DNA of 64,000 bases, taken from the NCBI GenBank assembly GCA_965232985.1, contig CBDDRC010000005.1:24565-88564 (forward strand). The letters are read 5' to 3'. The stretch is from JADFDG01 sp965232985 (GTDB lineage Bacteria > Pseudomonadota > Gammaproteobacteria > Pseudomonadales > JADFDG01). The position numbers and the translations under genes were made by a program. This document shows positions 1-9,124 of this stretch, piece by piece; position 1 is the first letter of the stretch; every line of letters begins with the position of its first letter. Under the pieces are notes generated by a model, which made no database searches, was not told where the DNA came from, and saw only the letters and a program-made list of their open reading frames with translations.

Positions 1-357
1 CAGATCCTCAACCAGTTGCCGGCTGATATCCCCGAAGCCGACCGCACCTGGATGGCGCTCGCCGCCTACAACGCCGGTGTGGCGCATGTGCAGGATGCCC
101 GCGAGCTCACCCGCAAGCGCGGCGGCAACCCGAATGCCTGGGCTGATGTCCGCGCCAACCTTGCCCTGCTCAAACAGGAGCGGTGGTACTCGCAAACACG
201 CTATGGCTACGCACGCGGCGCCACCCAGGCCATTATTTACGTGCGCCATGTGAGCCGCTATTACGACCTGCTCGTGCTCGCCAGCAACAGTGCTTCCCAC
301 GGCGAGATGATGCTGGCGATGGGCGGCAGTGCCGCGCACGCGGCGACAGCCAACTAA
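1..357 (+). CDS. mltF: Membrane-bound lytic murein transglycosylase F, C-terminal part (5' end outside window)
   Basis: The reading frame is open from the first base and ends at TAA, leaving 118 visible residues. They read as the end of the lytic transglycosylase (SLT/GEWL) domain of MltF: the conserved AAYNAGVAHVQDAR segment, then Gly-Gly-x-Pro and the ARGATQAIIYVRHVSRYYD segment that closes this domain family. The enzyme cleaves glycan strands of peptidoglycan in the periplasm, forming 1,6-anhydro ends. The amino-terminal solute-binding-like domain typical of MltF lies outside the window, so MltF rather than another family-1 lytic transglycosylase is inferred from the C-terminal signature. 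It converges on tadA with a 19-base gap in which I see no clear terminator. Confidence 0.8.
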   Translation, partial: QILNQLPADIPEADRTWMALAAYNAGVAHVQDARELTRKRGGNPNAWADVRANLALLKQERWYSQTRYGYARGATQAIIYVRHVSRYYDLLVLASNSASHGEMMLAMGGSAAHAATAN

Positions 358-376
358 AACCGGCCCGGGTAACGCC

Positions 377-835
377 TCAGCCGCGCCGTGAGCGAAAAAA
401 GTCGCTCAGCAGTGCCGCGCATTCATCCGCCAGAACGCCACTGCGCGTCGCAACGCGATAATTGAGATGCGGCAGTGCAAGTGCCGCGAGGCGGGAGCGC
501 ACACTGCCGGCCTTCGGTTCGTCGGCACCGTAAATGACTTCGCGAACGCGGGCATGCACCAGCGCGCCGCAGCACATCAGGCAAGGCTCCAACGTCACGT
601 AGAGATCGCAGTCGGGCAGACGGTAGTTGCCGATGCGGCTTGCCGCATCGCGCAGCGCCACCACTTCCGCGTGCGCAGTCGGGTCGTGTGCAGAAATAGG
701 CTGATTGAAGCCTTCGCCGATGATGACGCCGTCTTTCACCACCACCGCGCCGACCGGCACTTCACCACGCGCCGCACCTTCTGCTGCAAGGGCAAGCGCG
801 CGGCGCATGAAGCGGATGTCGTCGCTGCTACTCAC
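377..835 (-). CDS. tadA: tRNA-specific adenosine-34 deaminase TadA
   Basis: TadA converts A34 to inosine in tRNA-Arg(ACG). The 152-residue product has the cytidine/adenosine deaminase zinc site: HAE at about residues 55-57 (Zn ligand plus proton-shuttle Glu) and PCLMC at about 84-88 (two Zn ligands). The segment GEVPVGAVVV is also typical of TadA. The frame is open upstream to a TTG at 859, but that would add a hydrophobic extension unlike the family; the GTG at 835 gives a normal N-terminus. An ATG at 808 is a possible later start. It is the last gene of the guaB-guaA-doxX-tadA run and lies 32 bases after doxX. Confidence 0.92.
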   Translation of the reverse strand: MSSSDDIRFMRRALALAAEGAARGEVPVGAVVVKDGVIIGEGFNQPISAHDPTAHAEVVALRDAASRIGNYRLPDCDLYVTLEPCLMCCGALVHARVREVIYGADEPKAGSVRSRLAALALPHLNYRVATRSGVLADECAALLSDFFRSRRG

Positions 836-867
836 GGCAAGCACGACCGCGCAGAACAATCACGGGA

Positions 868-1257
868 TCAGGATTTCTGGACGCCGTATTTGCCGCCACC
901 CAGCAGGATCAGGGCCACAGCGGTAAACAGGTAAAACCCCTGCAGCTCAAGCTGCCAGCCACCGTGTGCCGAAAGGGCAAAAACATCGCCAAGGTGCGCC
1001 AGCACGATGGCAACAACCATGTTGCCCGTAACCAGCAGCGCCGCGATACGCACCTGCACACCAGCGATCAGCATCAACGGCGCAACGATTTCGCCGATAT
1101 ACACGCCCAAGGCGAGAAAAGCCGGCAGCCCTTTGGCCACCAGCATGGCCTCAATCGGTCCGATACCATGGATCAGCTTGCCATAGCCATGAAACAGCAT
1201 CAGCACGCCCAGCGCGAGGCGCAGCAACAGTTTGGCGATATCCGGTTGATTCAGCAT
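868..1257 (-). CDS. DoxX family integral membrane protein
   Basis: This is a 129-residue protein with about four hydrophobic segments (around residues 8-25, 45-65, 70-90 and 103-122). The start MLNQPDIAKLLLRLALGVLMLFHG, with the HGYGKLIHG segment after it, is characteristic of the DoxX/DoxD family of small inner-membrane proteins. Family members are linked variously to thiosulfate:quinone oxidoreduction and redox stress, but most bacterial paralogues have no proven function and none is claimed here. It starts 4 bases after guaA stops, so the two are almost certainly co-transcribed. A functional link to GMP synthesis is not obvious. Confidence 0.8.
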   Translation of the reverse strand: MLNQPDIAKLLLRLALGVLMLFHGYGKLIHGIGPIEAMLVAKGLPAFLALGVYIGEIVAPLMLIAGVQVRIAALLVTGNMVVAIVLAHLGDVFALSAHGGWQLELQGFYLFTAVALILLGGGKYGVQKS

Positions 1258-1261
1258 GGCG

Positions 1262-2839
1262 TCACTCCCACTCTATGGTAGCCGGCGGCTTGGAAGAGAT
1301 GTCGTAGGTAACGCGCGACACCCCACTGATCTCGTTGATGATGCGATTGGAAACCTTCTCCAATAACTCATACGGCAAATGCGCCCAACGCGCGGTCATG
1401 AAATCGATGGTTTCCACCGCACGCAAGGCAATCACCCATTCATAGCGGCGGCCATCACCCACCACGCCGACACTCCTCACCGGCAGAAATACGGCAAAGG
1501 CCTGCGCGGTCTTTTGGTAAAAATCGGCGGCGCGCAGCTCGCTGATAAAAATATCATCGGCGCAACGCAGAATGTCCGCATACTCTTTCTTTACTTCGCC
1601 AAGAATGCGCACTCCCAGGCCCGGGCCCGGAAACGGGTGGCGATAAACCATGTCATAGGGCAAGCCGAGCTCAAGCCCCAGCCGCCGCACTTCGTCCTTG
1701 AACAATTCGCGCAAAGGCTCGACCAGTTGCAACTTCATGTGTTCCGGCAAGCCACCGACATTGTGGTGGCTCTTGATCACATGCGCCTTGCCGGTCTTGC
1801 TCCTGGCCGACTCGATCACATCCGGGTAGATGGTGCCCTGCGCCAGCCAGCGCGCATCCCTGATTTTCGCTGCCTCGCGCTCGAACACGTCGATGAAGGT
1901 GTTGCCAATGATCTTGCGCTTCTGCTCCGGATCGGCAACGCCAGCCAGCTTGCCGAGAAATTCGTCGGCAGCATCGACCCGAATCACCTTTACACCCATG
2001 TTCTGCGCGAACATGCGCATTACCTGCTCGCCTTCGTTGAGCCGCAACAGGCCGTTGTCGACAAATACACAGGTGAGCTGCTTGCCGATGGCCCGATGCA
2101 AGAGTGCAGCGACCACCGACGAATCGACACCGCCGGACAGGCCGAGAATCACATGCTCGTCACGCACTTGTTCGCGCACGGTCTCGATCGCATCCGCAAC
2201 GATATTGCTGGCATTCCACAGTGCCTCGCAGCCACAGATCTTCAGCACGAAATTTTCGAGCAGGCGCTTGCCTTGCAGGGTATGCGTGACTTCCGGATGA
2301 AACTGCACGCCATACAAACGCTTCGCGTCGTTCGCCATGCCCGCGATCGGGCAACTCGGCGTACTGGCCATCAATACGAAACCCGCCGGCATCAGCGTGA
2401 CTTTATCGCCGTGGCTCATCCAGACATCGAGCAGCGCACTGCCGTCAGCGGCCACATGATCCTCGATATTTTCCAGCAGCCGTGCGGGTTGCTCGCGCTT
2501 GACTTGCGCATAACCAAATTCACGCACCTCCGAGGTGCCGACCTTGCCACCTAACTGCTCGGCCATGGCCTGCATGCCGTAACAGATGCCAAGCACCGGC
2601 ACCCCGGCCTTGAATACCGCCTGGGGCGCGCGCGGTGCCGCACCCTGGGTTACCGACTCCGGGCCGCCCGACAAAATGATCCCGGCAGGATTGAACGCCT
2701 TGATCTCGGCCTCGTCCATTTCGTACGAACGCAATTCGCAGTAAACGCCGATCTCGCGAATGCGGCGGGCGATCAGTTGCGTGTACTGCGAACCGAAATC
2801 AAGAATAAGGATGCGGTGCGCGTGAATGTTTTTCGACAT
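1262..2839 (-). CDS. guaA: GMP synthase (glutamine-hydrolysing)
   Basis: GuaA aminates XMP to GMP using glutamine and ATP, the last step of guanine nucleotide synthesis. The 525-residue length matches the enterobacterial enzyme. The class I amidotransferase domain is at the N-terminus (ILDFGSQYTQLIARRIRE; nucleophile Cys at about 86 in GICYGMQ; His-Pro-Glu in FHPEVTH). The ATP pyrophosphatase domain follows, with P-loop SGGVDSS near residue 235, and the C-terminal dimerisation domain ends in ISSKPPATIEWE, as is usual. An in-frame GTG lies four codons upstream at 2851, but the ATG at 2839 gives the usual MSKNIHAHRILILDFG start. It is 21 bases downstream of guaB. Confidence 0.97.
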   Translation of the reverse strand: MSKNIHAHRILILDFGSQYTQLIARRIREIGVYCELRSYEMDEAEIKAFNPAGIILSGGPESVTQGAAPRAPQAVFKAGVPVLGICYGMQAMAEQLGGKVGTSEVREFGYAQVKREQPARLLENIEDHVAADGSALLDVWMSHGDKVTLMPAGFVLMASTPSCPIAGMANDAKRLYGVQFHPEVTHTLQGKRLLENFVLKICGCEALWNASNIVADAIETVREQVRDEHVILGLSGGVDSSVVAALLHRAIGKQLTCVFVDNGLLRLNEGEQVMRMFAQNMGVKVIRVDAADEFLGKLAGVADPEQKRKIIGNTFIDVFEREAAKIRDARWLAQGTIYPDVIESARSKTGKAHVIKSHHNVGGLPEHMKLQLVEPLRELFKDEVRRLGLELGLPYDMVYRHPFPGPGLGVRILGEVKKEYADILRCADDIFISELRAADFYQKTAQAFAVFLPVRSVGVVGDGRRYEWVIALRAVETIDFMTARWAHLPYELLEKVSNRIINEISGVSRVTYDISSKPPATIEWE

Positions 2840-2860
2840 CGGATGATTCACCGGAAAACG

Positions 2861-4330
2861 TCAACCAATCGGGTAGTTCGGCGCTTCTTTGGTGATCTGC
2901 ACGTCGTGTACGTGGGATTCCTTGATGCCCGCAGCGGTAATTTTCACGAATTGCGTCTTGGTGCGCATTTCGTCAATGGTGGCGCAACCGGTGTAGCCCA
3001 TCGAAGCGCGCAAGCCACCCATCATCTGATGCACGATGTTCGACATCGGGCCCTTGTAGGAAACCCGGCCCTCGATGCCCTCCGGCACCAGTTTTTCCAC
3101 ACCCTGGGCGGCATCCTGAAAATAGCGGTCAGATGAACCGGTACGTTGTGCCATCGCCCCGAGCGAGCCCATGCCGCGATAGGCCTTGTAGTAACGGCCC
3201 TGGTAGAGCTCGACATCGCCCGGTGCTTCCTCGGTGCCGGCGAACAGCGAGCCGACCATCACCACGCTGGCACCCGCGGCGATTGCCTTGGCAAGATCGC
3301 CGGAAAAACGGATGCCGCCGTCGGCGATCACCGTAATGCCCGTGCCTTCGAGCGCCTTCGCCACGTTCGCCACCGCCGTAATCTGCGGCACGCCGATACC
3401 GGCAACGATGCGCGTGGTGCAGATTGAACCCGGGCCGATGCCCACCTTCACCGCATCGGCACCGGCCGCTGCGAGCGCCTGCGCCGCTGCTGCCGTGGCG
3501 ATATTGCCGCCAACGACATCGACACCCGGAAAATTTTTCTTGATCCAGGCAACGCGCTCGATCACGCCTCGGGAATGGCCGTGCGCCGTGTCGACCACCA
3601 GCACGTCAACACCGGCTTCAATCAGCGCTGCAACGCGCTCCTCGGTGCCGGCGCCGGTACCCACGGCGGCGCCTACCCGCAGGTGGCCGTGCGCATCCTT
3701 GCAGGCACTCGGGTAGGCTGCCGCCTTGGCGATATCCTTGACGGTGACCAAGCCCTTCAACTGCCCTTCCTTGTTGATGACCAGCACTTTCTCGATGCGG
3801 TGGCGATGCAGCAGGGCCTTCACTTCTTCCTGACTGGCATCTTCCTGCACCGTGACCAGCCGATCTTTCGGTGTCATCACCGCCGATACCGGCAAATCAA
3901 ATTTTGTCTCGAAACGCAGATCACGGCTGGTGACGATACCCACCAGTTCACTGCCGGCAACCACCGGTACGCCGGAAATATTGTTGGCCCGCGTGAGCGC
4001 GATCAGTTCGCCGATGGTGATGTCGGGCGAGACCGTGATCGGGTCGCGCACGACGCCGCTCTCGTATTTTTTCACCGCCCGCACTTCACGGGCCTGGTCG
4101 GCGGTTTCCATGTTCTTGTGCAGGATGCCGATACCGCCTTCCTGCGCCATGGCAATGGCGAGCCGGGCTTCGGTGACGGTATCCATCGCTGCCGACACCA
4201 GCGGGATGTTGAGCGGGATGTTGCGGGAGATACGGGTCTTGAGGCTGACGTCCTTGGGCAGGATGTTGGACTCTGCCGGCAGCAGCAGGACATCATCGAA
4301 AGTGAGCGCTTCTTGCACGATGCGGAGCAT
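2861..4330 (-). CDS. guaB: Inosine-5'-monophosphate dehydrogenase
   Basis: GuaB oxidises IMP to XMP with NAD+, the committed step to guanine nucleotides, and feeds guaA directly downstream. The 489-residue protein starts MLRIVQEALTFDDVLLLPAES, the classical IMPDH start; an ATG four codons earlier at 4342 is less likely. The TIM barrel is interrupted by a tandem CBS (Bateman) module at about residues 94-206, a site of nucleotide regulation in this family. The catalytic loop GPGSICTTR with the nucleophilic Cys is near residue 303, and the flap with YRGMGSLGAM near 415. A perfect -10 hexamer lies 75 bases upstream. Confidence 0.97.
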   Translation of the reverse strand: MLRIVQEALTFDDVLLLPAESNILPKDVSLKTRISRNIPLNIPLVSAAMDTVTEARLAIAMAQEGGIGILHKNMETADQAREVRAVKKYESGVVRDPITVSPDITIGELIALTRANNISGVPVVAGSELVGIVTSRDLRFETKFDLPVSAVMTPKDRLVTVQEDASQEEVKALLHRHRIEKVLVINKEGQLKGLVTVKDIAKAAAYPSACKDAHGHLRVGAAVGTGAGTEERVAALIEAGVDVLVVDTAHGHSRGVIERVAWIKKNFPGVDVVGGNIATAAAAQALAAAGADAVKVGIGPGSICTTRIVAGIGVPQITAVANVAKALEGTGITVIADGGIRFSGDLAKAIAAGASVVMVGSLFAGTEEAPGDVELYQGRYYKAYRGMGSLGAMAQRTGSSDRYFQDAAQGVEKLVPEGIEGRVSYKGPMSNIVHQMMGGLRASMGYTGCATIDEMRTKTQFVKITAAGIKESHVHDVQITKEAPNYPIG

Positions 4331-4404
4331 GAGACTACCCACGGTGTAAGGCCGCTGAAGGGCCTCGGTTGGCGGGGCCGGGGAGCCCCGGGAACAAGGC
4401 GCGC

Positions 4405-4410
4405 ATTATA
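4405..4410 (-). promoter_or_regulatory. Candidate -10 hexamer of the guaB-guaA promoter
   Basis: The minus strand reads a perfect TATAAT here, 75 bases upstream of the guaB ATG, in an otherwise very GC-rich divergent region shared with xseA (4331-4517). The hexamer 17 bases upstream (GTCGCG) is a poor -35, so expression may depend on growth-rate or activator control, as known for guaBA in enterobacteria. That regulation is inference. I see no convincing plus-strand promoter for xseA in the same region. Confidence 0.5.
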
Positions 4411-4517
4411 CGCTGAACGATTCCCGCCGCGACCGCCGGGCCAAACCGGAAAATCCTGCCATCGCCGCCTGGCCCGGGACTTTGCTAGGCTGCCAGCAAA
4501 CCCGTCGAGTCCATGCA

Positions 4518-5882
4518 ATGAGCGATACCGCCGCCAAACAACCCAACATCCTCTCCGTCAGCCAGTTCAATCGCCGCGTTGCCGGGCTGATCGAATCCGG
4601 CATGCCGTTGTCGTGGATCGAGGGGGAGATTTCGAACCTGGTGCTGCCCGCCTCGGGACATCTTTACTTCACGCTCAAGGACGATGAATCGCAGGTGCGG
4701 GCCGCAATGTTCCGCAATCGCAGCCGCCTGCTGGGCATCAAGCCACGCAACGGCATGCTGGTCCGGGTGCGCGCCCGACCAACCCTTTACCTGCCGCGCG
4801 GCGATTACCAACTGGTCGTCGAGCACATTGAAGAGGCCGGCCTCGGCGCTTTGCAGCGCGCCTTTGAGGCGCTCAAGCTGAAACTGGCTGCCGAAGGCCT
4901 GTTCGCCGCCGAGCGCAAGCGAGCGATTCCCGCCTTCCCGGAAGCCATCGGTATCGTCACCTCAGCCAGCGGTGCGGCAGTGCACGACATCCTCACGGTG
5001 CTGCGCCGGCGCGCGCCCTGGATTGCACTGGTGCTGTACCCCACGCCGGTGCAGGGCCGCGATGCCGCCGCCGGCATCGCCGCAGCAATCGCTGCCGCGA
5101 ACCGGCGCGCCGAGGTCGATGTGCTGATCGTTGGTCGTGGTGGTGGCTCGCTTGAGGATTTGTGGTCGTTCAATGAGGAAATCGTCGCCCGCGCGATCGC
5201 CGCCAGCGACATCCCGGTGATCAGTGCGGTCGGCCACGAGACCGACGTCACCATCGCCGATTTTGTCGCCGATCTGCGTGCACCGACGCCATCGGCGGCC
5301 GCCGAGCGGGTGGCGCCGCCGCGTGACGCATTGCTCGCGCGCATCAACACCTCACTGCGAACACTGGCACGCCACATACGCAACACCCTGCAGGAATCCC
5401 GCGCGCAGGTCGCCATTGCCCGCAAAGGACTGATCCGCCCCGACCAGCGCCTGCGCGAGTACCGGCAGATGTGCGACGAACTCGATCTGCGCGGCCGCCG
5501 CGCCCTGCGCGCGCATCTCGCTGAACAGCAGCAGTTACTCGGCGCCCTGGTGCACCGACTGCACCAATCGTCACCTGATCGCGGCCTGGCATTGCAAGGC
5601 GAACAGGTCGTTGCCGTACAGGCCCGTTTAACGCGGGCCGTTATTGCACTCATGGCGGGCAAGCGTCTGGCGCTGGAATCCGGATCGGCGCGCTTGAATA
5701 CCGTCAGCCCGCTGGCAACCCTGGCACGCGGCTACGCGATCATCAGCACGTCGGCGAATGAAATCGTGCGGCATGTAGCCGATGTGACAGTCGGCGCGCG
5801 ACTGCGCGCGCGCCTCGGCGACGGCAGGCTCGATTGCCGCGTCGAGGCAATCGAGCCTGCCGCTCAATCCAGGCAGCGATGA
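4518..5882 (+). CDS. xseA: Exodeoxyribonuclease VII large subunit
   Basis: XseA is the catalytic subunit of ExoVII, a processive single-strand-specific nuclease that works with several copies of the small subunit XseB (not in this window). The 454 residues match the family length. An N-terminal OB-fold domain (LSVSQFNRRV...GHLYFTLKDD) is followed by the catalytic domain, whose signature is DVLIVGRGGGSLEDLW, then SAVGHETDVTIADFVAD near residues 235-255. A long helical region and a short C-terminal domain (LARGYAIIS) complete it. The ATG at 4518 gives MSDTAAKQPN; an in-frame ATG at 4482 would add an atypical 12-residue extension. The gene diverges from guaB, a common arrangement. Confidence 0.95.
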   Translation: MSDTAAKQPNILSVSQFNRRVAGLIESGMPLSWIEGEISNLVLPASGHLYFTLKDDESQVRAAMFRNRSRLLGIKPRNGMLVRVRARPTLYLPRGDYQLVVEHIEEAGLGALQRAFEALKLKLAAEGLFAAERKRAIPAFPEAIGIVTSASGAAVHDILTVLRRRAPWIALVLYPTPVQGRDAAAGIAAAIAAANRRAEVDVLIVGRGGGSLEDLWSFNEEIVARAIAASDIPVISAVGHETDVTIADFVADLRAPTPSAAAERVAPPRDALLARINTSLRTLARHIRNTLQESRAQVAIARKGLIRPDQRLREYRQMCDELDLRGRRALRAHLAEQQQLLGALVHRLHQSSPDRGLALQGEQVVAVQARLTRAVIALMAGKRLALESGSARLNTVSPLATLARGYAIISTSANEIVRHVADVTVGARLRARLGDGRLDCRVEAIEPAAQSRQR

Positions 5883-5903
5883 CTGATCGCGCGGTTCAAT
5901 TAG

Positions 5904-7313
5904 TTAGTCCCGGCGTTTCTGCTTCTTGATGTGGCGTATCAAACGGCGCTTCTTCGCCACCTGGCGCGCCGTGAGCGTGTTCTTCTTGCCGGCAAACGGA
6001 TTCTCGCCACCCTTGAACTCAATGCGCAGCGGCGAGCCCTCCAGCCGCATCGCCTTGCGAAACATGTTTTCAAGGAAGCGGCGGTAGGCTTCCGGAATGT
6101 CATCCACACTGTTGCCGTGGATGACAATCACTGGCGGCAAGGTACCGCCCATGTGGGCATAGCGCAGTTTCGGCCGGCGGCCACGTACCATCGGCGGCTG
6201 GTGCTGCTGTACCGCACGCTCAAGAATTTCAGTGAGTTTTGCCGTCGACAGCCGCGCGCGCGCCGCCGCGTAAGCGGCATCAATGGACGGATACAGATCG
6301 CCGACGCCGCTGCCGTGCAGCGCCGAGATGAAATGGGTTTTTGCAAACTCGGCAAAACCGAGCCGGCGATCCATCTCCTTGCGTACCTGATCCTTCTGGT
6401 AAGTATCGAGGTTGTCCCACTTGTTGATGGCGATAACCAGTGCCCGGCCTTGCTCCAGCACATAGCCCAGCAGATGCAGATCCTGTTCGACGAGACCCTC
6501 GTGCGCATCAACCACCAGGATCGCCACCTGCGCATCGTCGATCGACTGCAGGGTCTTCACCACTGAAAATTTCTCGACAGTCTCGTCAACACGGCCACGA
6601 CGGCGCATACCGGCCGTATCGATCAGCGTGTACTTGCGTTCGCCACGCTGATACGGAATATAAATACTGTCGCGCGTGGTGCCGGCGATTTCGCTGACCA
6701 CAACCCGCTCCTCGCCCAGCAGACGGTTGACCAGCGTTGACTTGCCAACGTTGGGACGACCGACAATTGCGATGAGGATGCTGTCGTCGTCGACCGGCAG
6801 CAAGGACTCCGGCGGCTGCTCGGGAATATCTGCCAGTACATGCGCAATCAGTTGCGCAACACCACGGCCATGGACAGCGGCAATGGCATGCACTTCCTCA
6901 AAACCAAGCCGGAAAAATTCGCCACGCGCCACTTCCGGATCGACACCGTCGGTCTTGTTGACGACGAGGAAGACTTTCTTGCCGGCATTGCGCAGACGCC
7001 GGGCGATGAAATCGTCATCGGGCTGCAGGCCGGCACGGCCATCAACCAGCAGCAACACAACGTCCGATTCCCTGATCGCCAGCCAACTCTGCTGCGACAT
7101 CAACTCATCGACACCCTCCTCGACTTCCTGACCGATGCCGGCCGTGTCGATACAGATGAATGCCTTGTCGCCAACCCGGCCCTCGCCGTACTTGCGATCG
7201 CGTGTCAGGCCGGAAAAATCGGCGACGATCGCATCCCGGGATTTGGTCAACTGGTTGAACAGCGTCGACTTGCCAACGTTTGGCCGACCGACAATTGCGA
7301 TAACGGGTTTCAT
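5904..7313 (-). CDS. der: Ribosome assembly GTPase Der (EngA)
   Basis: Der is an essential double-GTPase that acts in maturation of the 50S ribosomal subunit. Two complete G domains are visible: G1 GRPNVGKSTLFNQL near residue 8 with NKTD as G4, and a second G1 GRPNVGKSTLVNRL near residue 184 with DTAGMRRRGR as G3 and NKWD as G4. A C-terminal KH-like domain ends in a Lys/Arg-rich tail (RQVAKKRRLIRHIKKQKRRD), typical of RNA contact. At 469 residues it is normal length. It follows bamB by 7 bases in the hisS-yfgM-bamB-der order conserved in gammaproteobacteria. Confidence 0.97.
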   Translation of the reverse strand: MKPVIAIVGRPNVGKSTLFNQLTKSRDAIVADFSGLTRDRKYGEGRVGDKAFICIDTAGIGQEVEEGVDELMSQQSWLAIRESDVVLLLVDGRAGLQPDDDFIARRLRNAGKKVFLVVNKTDGVDPEVARGEFFRLGFEEVHAIAAVHGRGVAQLIAHVLADIPEQPPESLLPVDDDSILIAIVGRPNVGKSTLVNRLLGEERVVVSEIAGTTRDSIYIPYQRGERKYTLIDTAGMRRRGRVDETVEKFSVVKTLQSIDDAQVAILVVDAHEGLVEQDLHLLGYVLEQGRALVIAINKWDNLDTYQKDQVRKEMDRRLGFAEFAKTHFISALHGSGVGDLYPSIDAAYAAARARLSTAKLTEILERAVQQHQPPMVRGRRPKLRYAHMGGTLPPVIVIHGNSVDDIPEAYRRFLENMFRKAMRLEGSPLRIEFKGGENPFAGKKNTLTARQVAKKRRLIRHIKKQKRRD

Positions 7314-7320
7314 GGTCGTG

Positions 7321-8454
7321 TCATTCGACTTTCAGCGCAGCAAGCCTGCCGCCTTGGCCGAGCACGAAAACCGTACCCTCATCCACAACCGGAACCGCCG
7401 CAATCCCTGCGCGATCAACGCGCAGGCGCGCCACGATCATGCCATCGGTCTGCCGGATGACATGCAACCAGCCCTGGTAATCGCCGACCAGCAGCAAGCT
7501 ACCGGTTACTGCCGCACCGGCAACCTGTCTGCCGCGTAACGACTCCAGTCGCCACACCACAACTCCGTCACTGGCACGATAGGCAACAATGTGGCTGTCG
7601 GCATCGACGACATAGATATTGCCGTCGCCGGCTGCCAACGGCTGGAAAGTCGAGACCGGCTGCTGCCACTCGAACTGCCCGCTGCGCAGATCCATGGCGA
7701 CGATGCTCCCCTGATAACTCGCCGCATGCAGGCGATCACCAACCAGCAGGAAATCGCCGGCAATATCGACCAGCCGATCAAGCTCGGACTTGCCGGCCGG
7801 TTCGGCGACACGGCGCTCCCAGATCACCTGGCCGCCGGCACGCTCCAGCGCCACCAGCACGCCTGACGACAGCCCGACAATCGCCGCATCCGGCAACAGC
7901 AGCGGACGACTCGACGCGCGCAACGTCAACGGCGGCAAGCCGCCGTCATATACCCAGCGCACCGCACCGCTTGCCCGATCGAACAGCGTGACACGACCAT
8001 CCGCCGATTTGACGATGACGGCATCACCATCAAGCGCGGGTGGCGCCAGCACTTCGCCCGTCAGTTGCGCCCGCCACACAACCGTGCCGTCGGTGGCAGA
8101 CATCGCCACCAGCTCGCCTTCGCGTGTGCCGGCGAACAGTTGGCCATAACCGGCCACCGGACCGGCACTGAACGCCTCGCCGGTATTGCGGCGCCAGAGT
8201 TCGTGACCATCCGCGCGGGCGCGCGCAGACACGCGCCCGCGCGCATCGACGACATACACCGCGTCACCGGTAACGGCCGGCGCCAGGCGCAAGCCGACGA
8301 CCGCCGCACCGGCACCGGTATCGACCGACCACAACCGTACGATTTTGGCCGCCGGCTCAAAAGCCGGTAACGGTGCTGGCGCGAGCAGCGCGTCTTTCTC
8401 GCCACAGGCCGCCAGCCATGCCAGCGACAGCAAAAACAGAATGCGCAGCCTCAT
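7321..8454 (-). CDS. bamB: Outer membrane assembly lipoprotein BamB
   Basis: BamB is the beta-propeller lipoprotein of the BAM complex that inserts beta-barrel proteins into the outer membrane. The 377-residue precursor starts MRLRILFLLSLAWLAACGE, a lipoprotein signal with lipobox LAAC and Cys17 as the lipidated residue. Repeated PQQ-like blades follow, with recurring GxVxAxxxxxGxxxW patterns. An in-frame start eight codons upstream (8478) would put charged residues before the signal peptide and overlap yfgM. The order hisS-yfgM-bamB-der supports the call. BamB presumably helps insert the TpsB barrel encoded further along. Confidence 0.94.
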   Translation of the reverse strand: MRLRILFLLSLAWLAACGEKDALLAPAPLPAFEPAAKIVRLWSVDTGAGAAVVGLRLAPAVTGDAVYVVDARGRVSARARADGHELWRRNTGEAFSAGPVAGYGQLFAGTREGELVAMSATDGTVVWRAQLTGEVLAPPALDGDAVIVKSADGRVTLFDRASGAVRWVYDGGLPPLTLRASSRPLLLPDAAIVGLSSGVLVALERAGGQVIWERRVAEPAGKSELDRLVDIAGDFLLVGDRLHAASYQGSIVAMDLRSGQFEWQQPVSTFQPLAAGDGNIYVVDADSHIVAYRASDGVVVWRLESLRGRQVAGAAVTGSLLLVGDYQGWLHVIRQTDGMIVARLRVDRAGIAAVPVVDEGTVFVLGQGGRLAALKVE

Positions 8455-8464
8455 GATGAAAGAC

Positions 8465-9124
8465 TCACTCACCGGCAACGTAATCGAGCTTCATGGTAAT
8501 CAGGCTGCGCGCCGTATCATCTTCGGGCGTACTGTCCAGCGCCTTCTGCCAGGCGGCGCGCGCTGCGACACGTTTACCCTGGACGAGCAATATGTCGCCA
8601 CGCACATCTTCGCGCGCCGAGACAAACTTCGCCGGCACCTCGCCCTGCAGCAGCGCAAGCGCCTCGTCGTGCTTGCCCTGCGCAGACAACACGCGGGCAA
8701 GGCGGTTGGTGGTCAGCGCCGTCAGCGATTTGTCGCCATCGTGATTGAGCGCCGTACGCAAATATTTCTCCGCACCTGCGTAATCGTCTCGCTCAACGGC
8801 ATGACCGGCGAGCATCAGCGCGGCAAACTGCGCATAAATGCTGTCACCATGCTTGTTGATCAGTTCATCGCCGGCCTTGACGATGCGCGCTTCAGCATCG
8901 GCCGCCGCCTGGCCGCCCTGCGCCATCTGCTGAAAGGATTCCATCATGCCCTGATAGAGGCTCGATGCCGCCAGTGCTTCCTCTGCCTTGTTCTGTTTGT
9001 ACCAGTGCCAGCCGGCGTAAGTCAGCGCTGCGAGTACGATGGCAATAAGTACGGCAATGCCGTTCTGCTGCCACCAGTTCCGGATTGCGGCAACCTGTTC
9101 TTCTTCGGTGCGGTACACGTCCAT
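8465..9124 (-). CDS. yfgM: YfgM family TPR protein, SecYEG-associated ancillary subunit
   Basis: This is a 219-residue protein with a short cytoplasmic start (MDVYRTEEEQVAAIRNWWQQNG), one transmembrane helix at about residues 23-42, and a periplasmic tetratricopeptide region, matching the Pfam TPR_21 family. In E. coli YfgM associates with SecYEG and the chaperone PpiD to help translocated proteins fold. The ATG shares one base with the hisS stop (TGATG), implying translational coupling; a GTG one codon earlier is a less likely start. It lies 10 bases before bamB. Confidence 0.9.
   Translation of the reverse strand: MDVYRTEEEQVAAIRNWWQQNGIAVLIAIVLAALTYAGWHWYKQNKAEEALAASSLYQGMMESFQQMAQGGQAAADAEARIVKAGDELINKHGDSIYAQFAALMLAGHAVERDDYAGAEKYLRTALNHDGDKSLTALTTNRLARVLSAQGKHDEALALLQGEVPAKFVSAREDVRGDILLVQGKRVAARAAWQKALDSTPEDDTARSLITMKLDYVAGE

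Noticed and set aside
1379..2554. Plus-strand open frame of about 391 codons opposite guaA
   Set aside because: GuaA on the minus strand is full length with every catalytic motif; the plus-strand translation resembles nothing.
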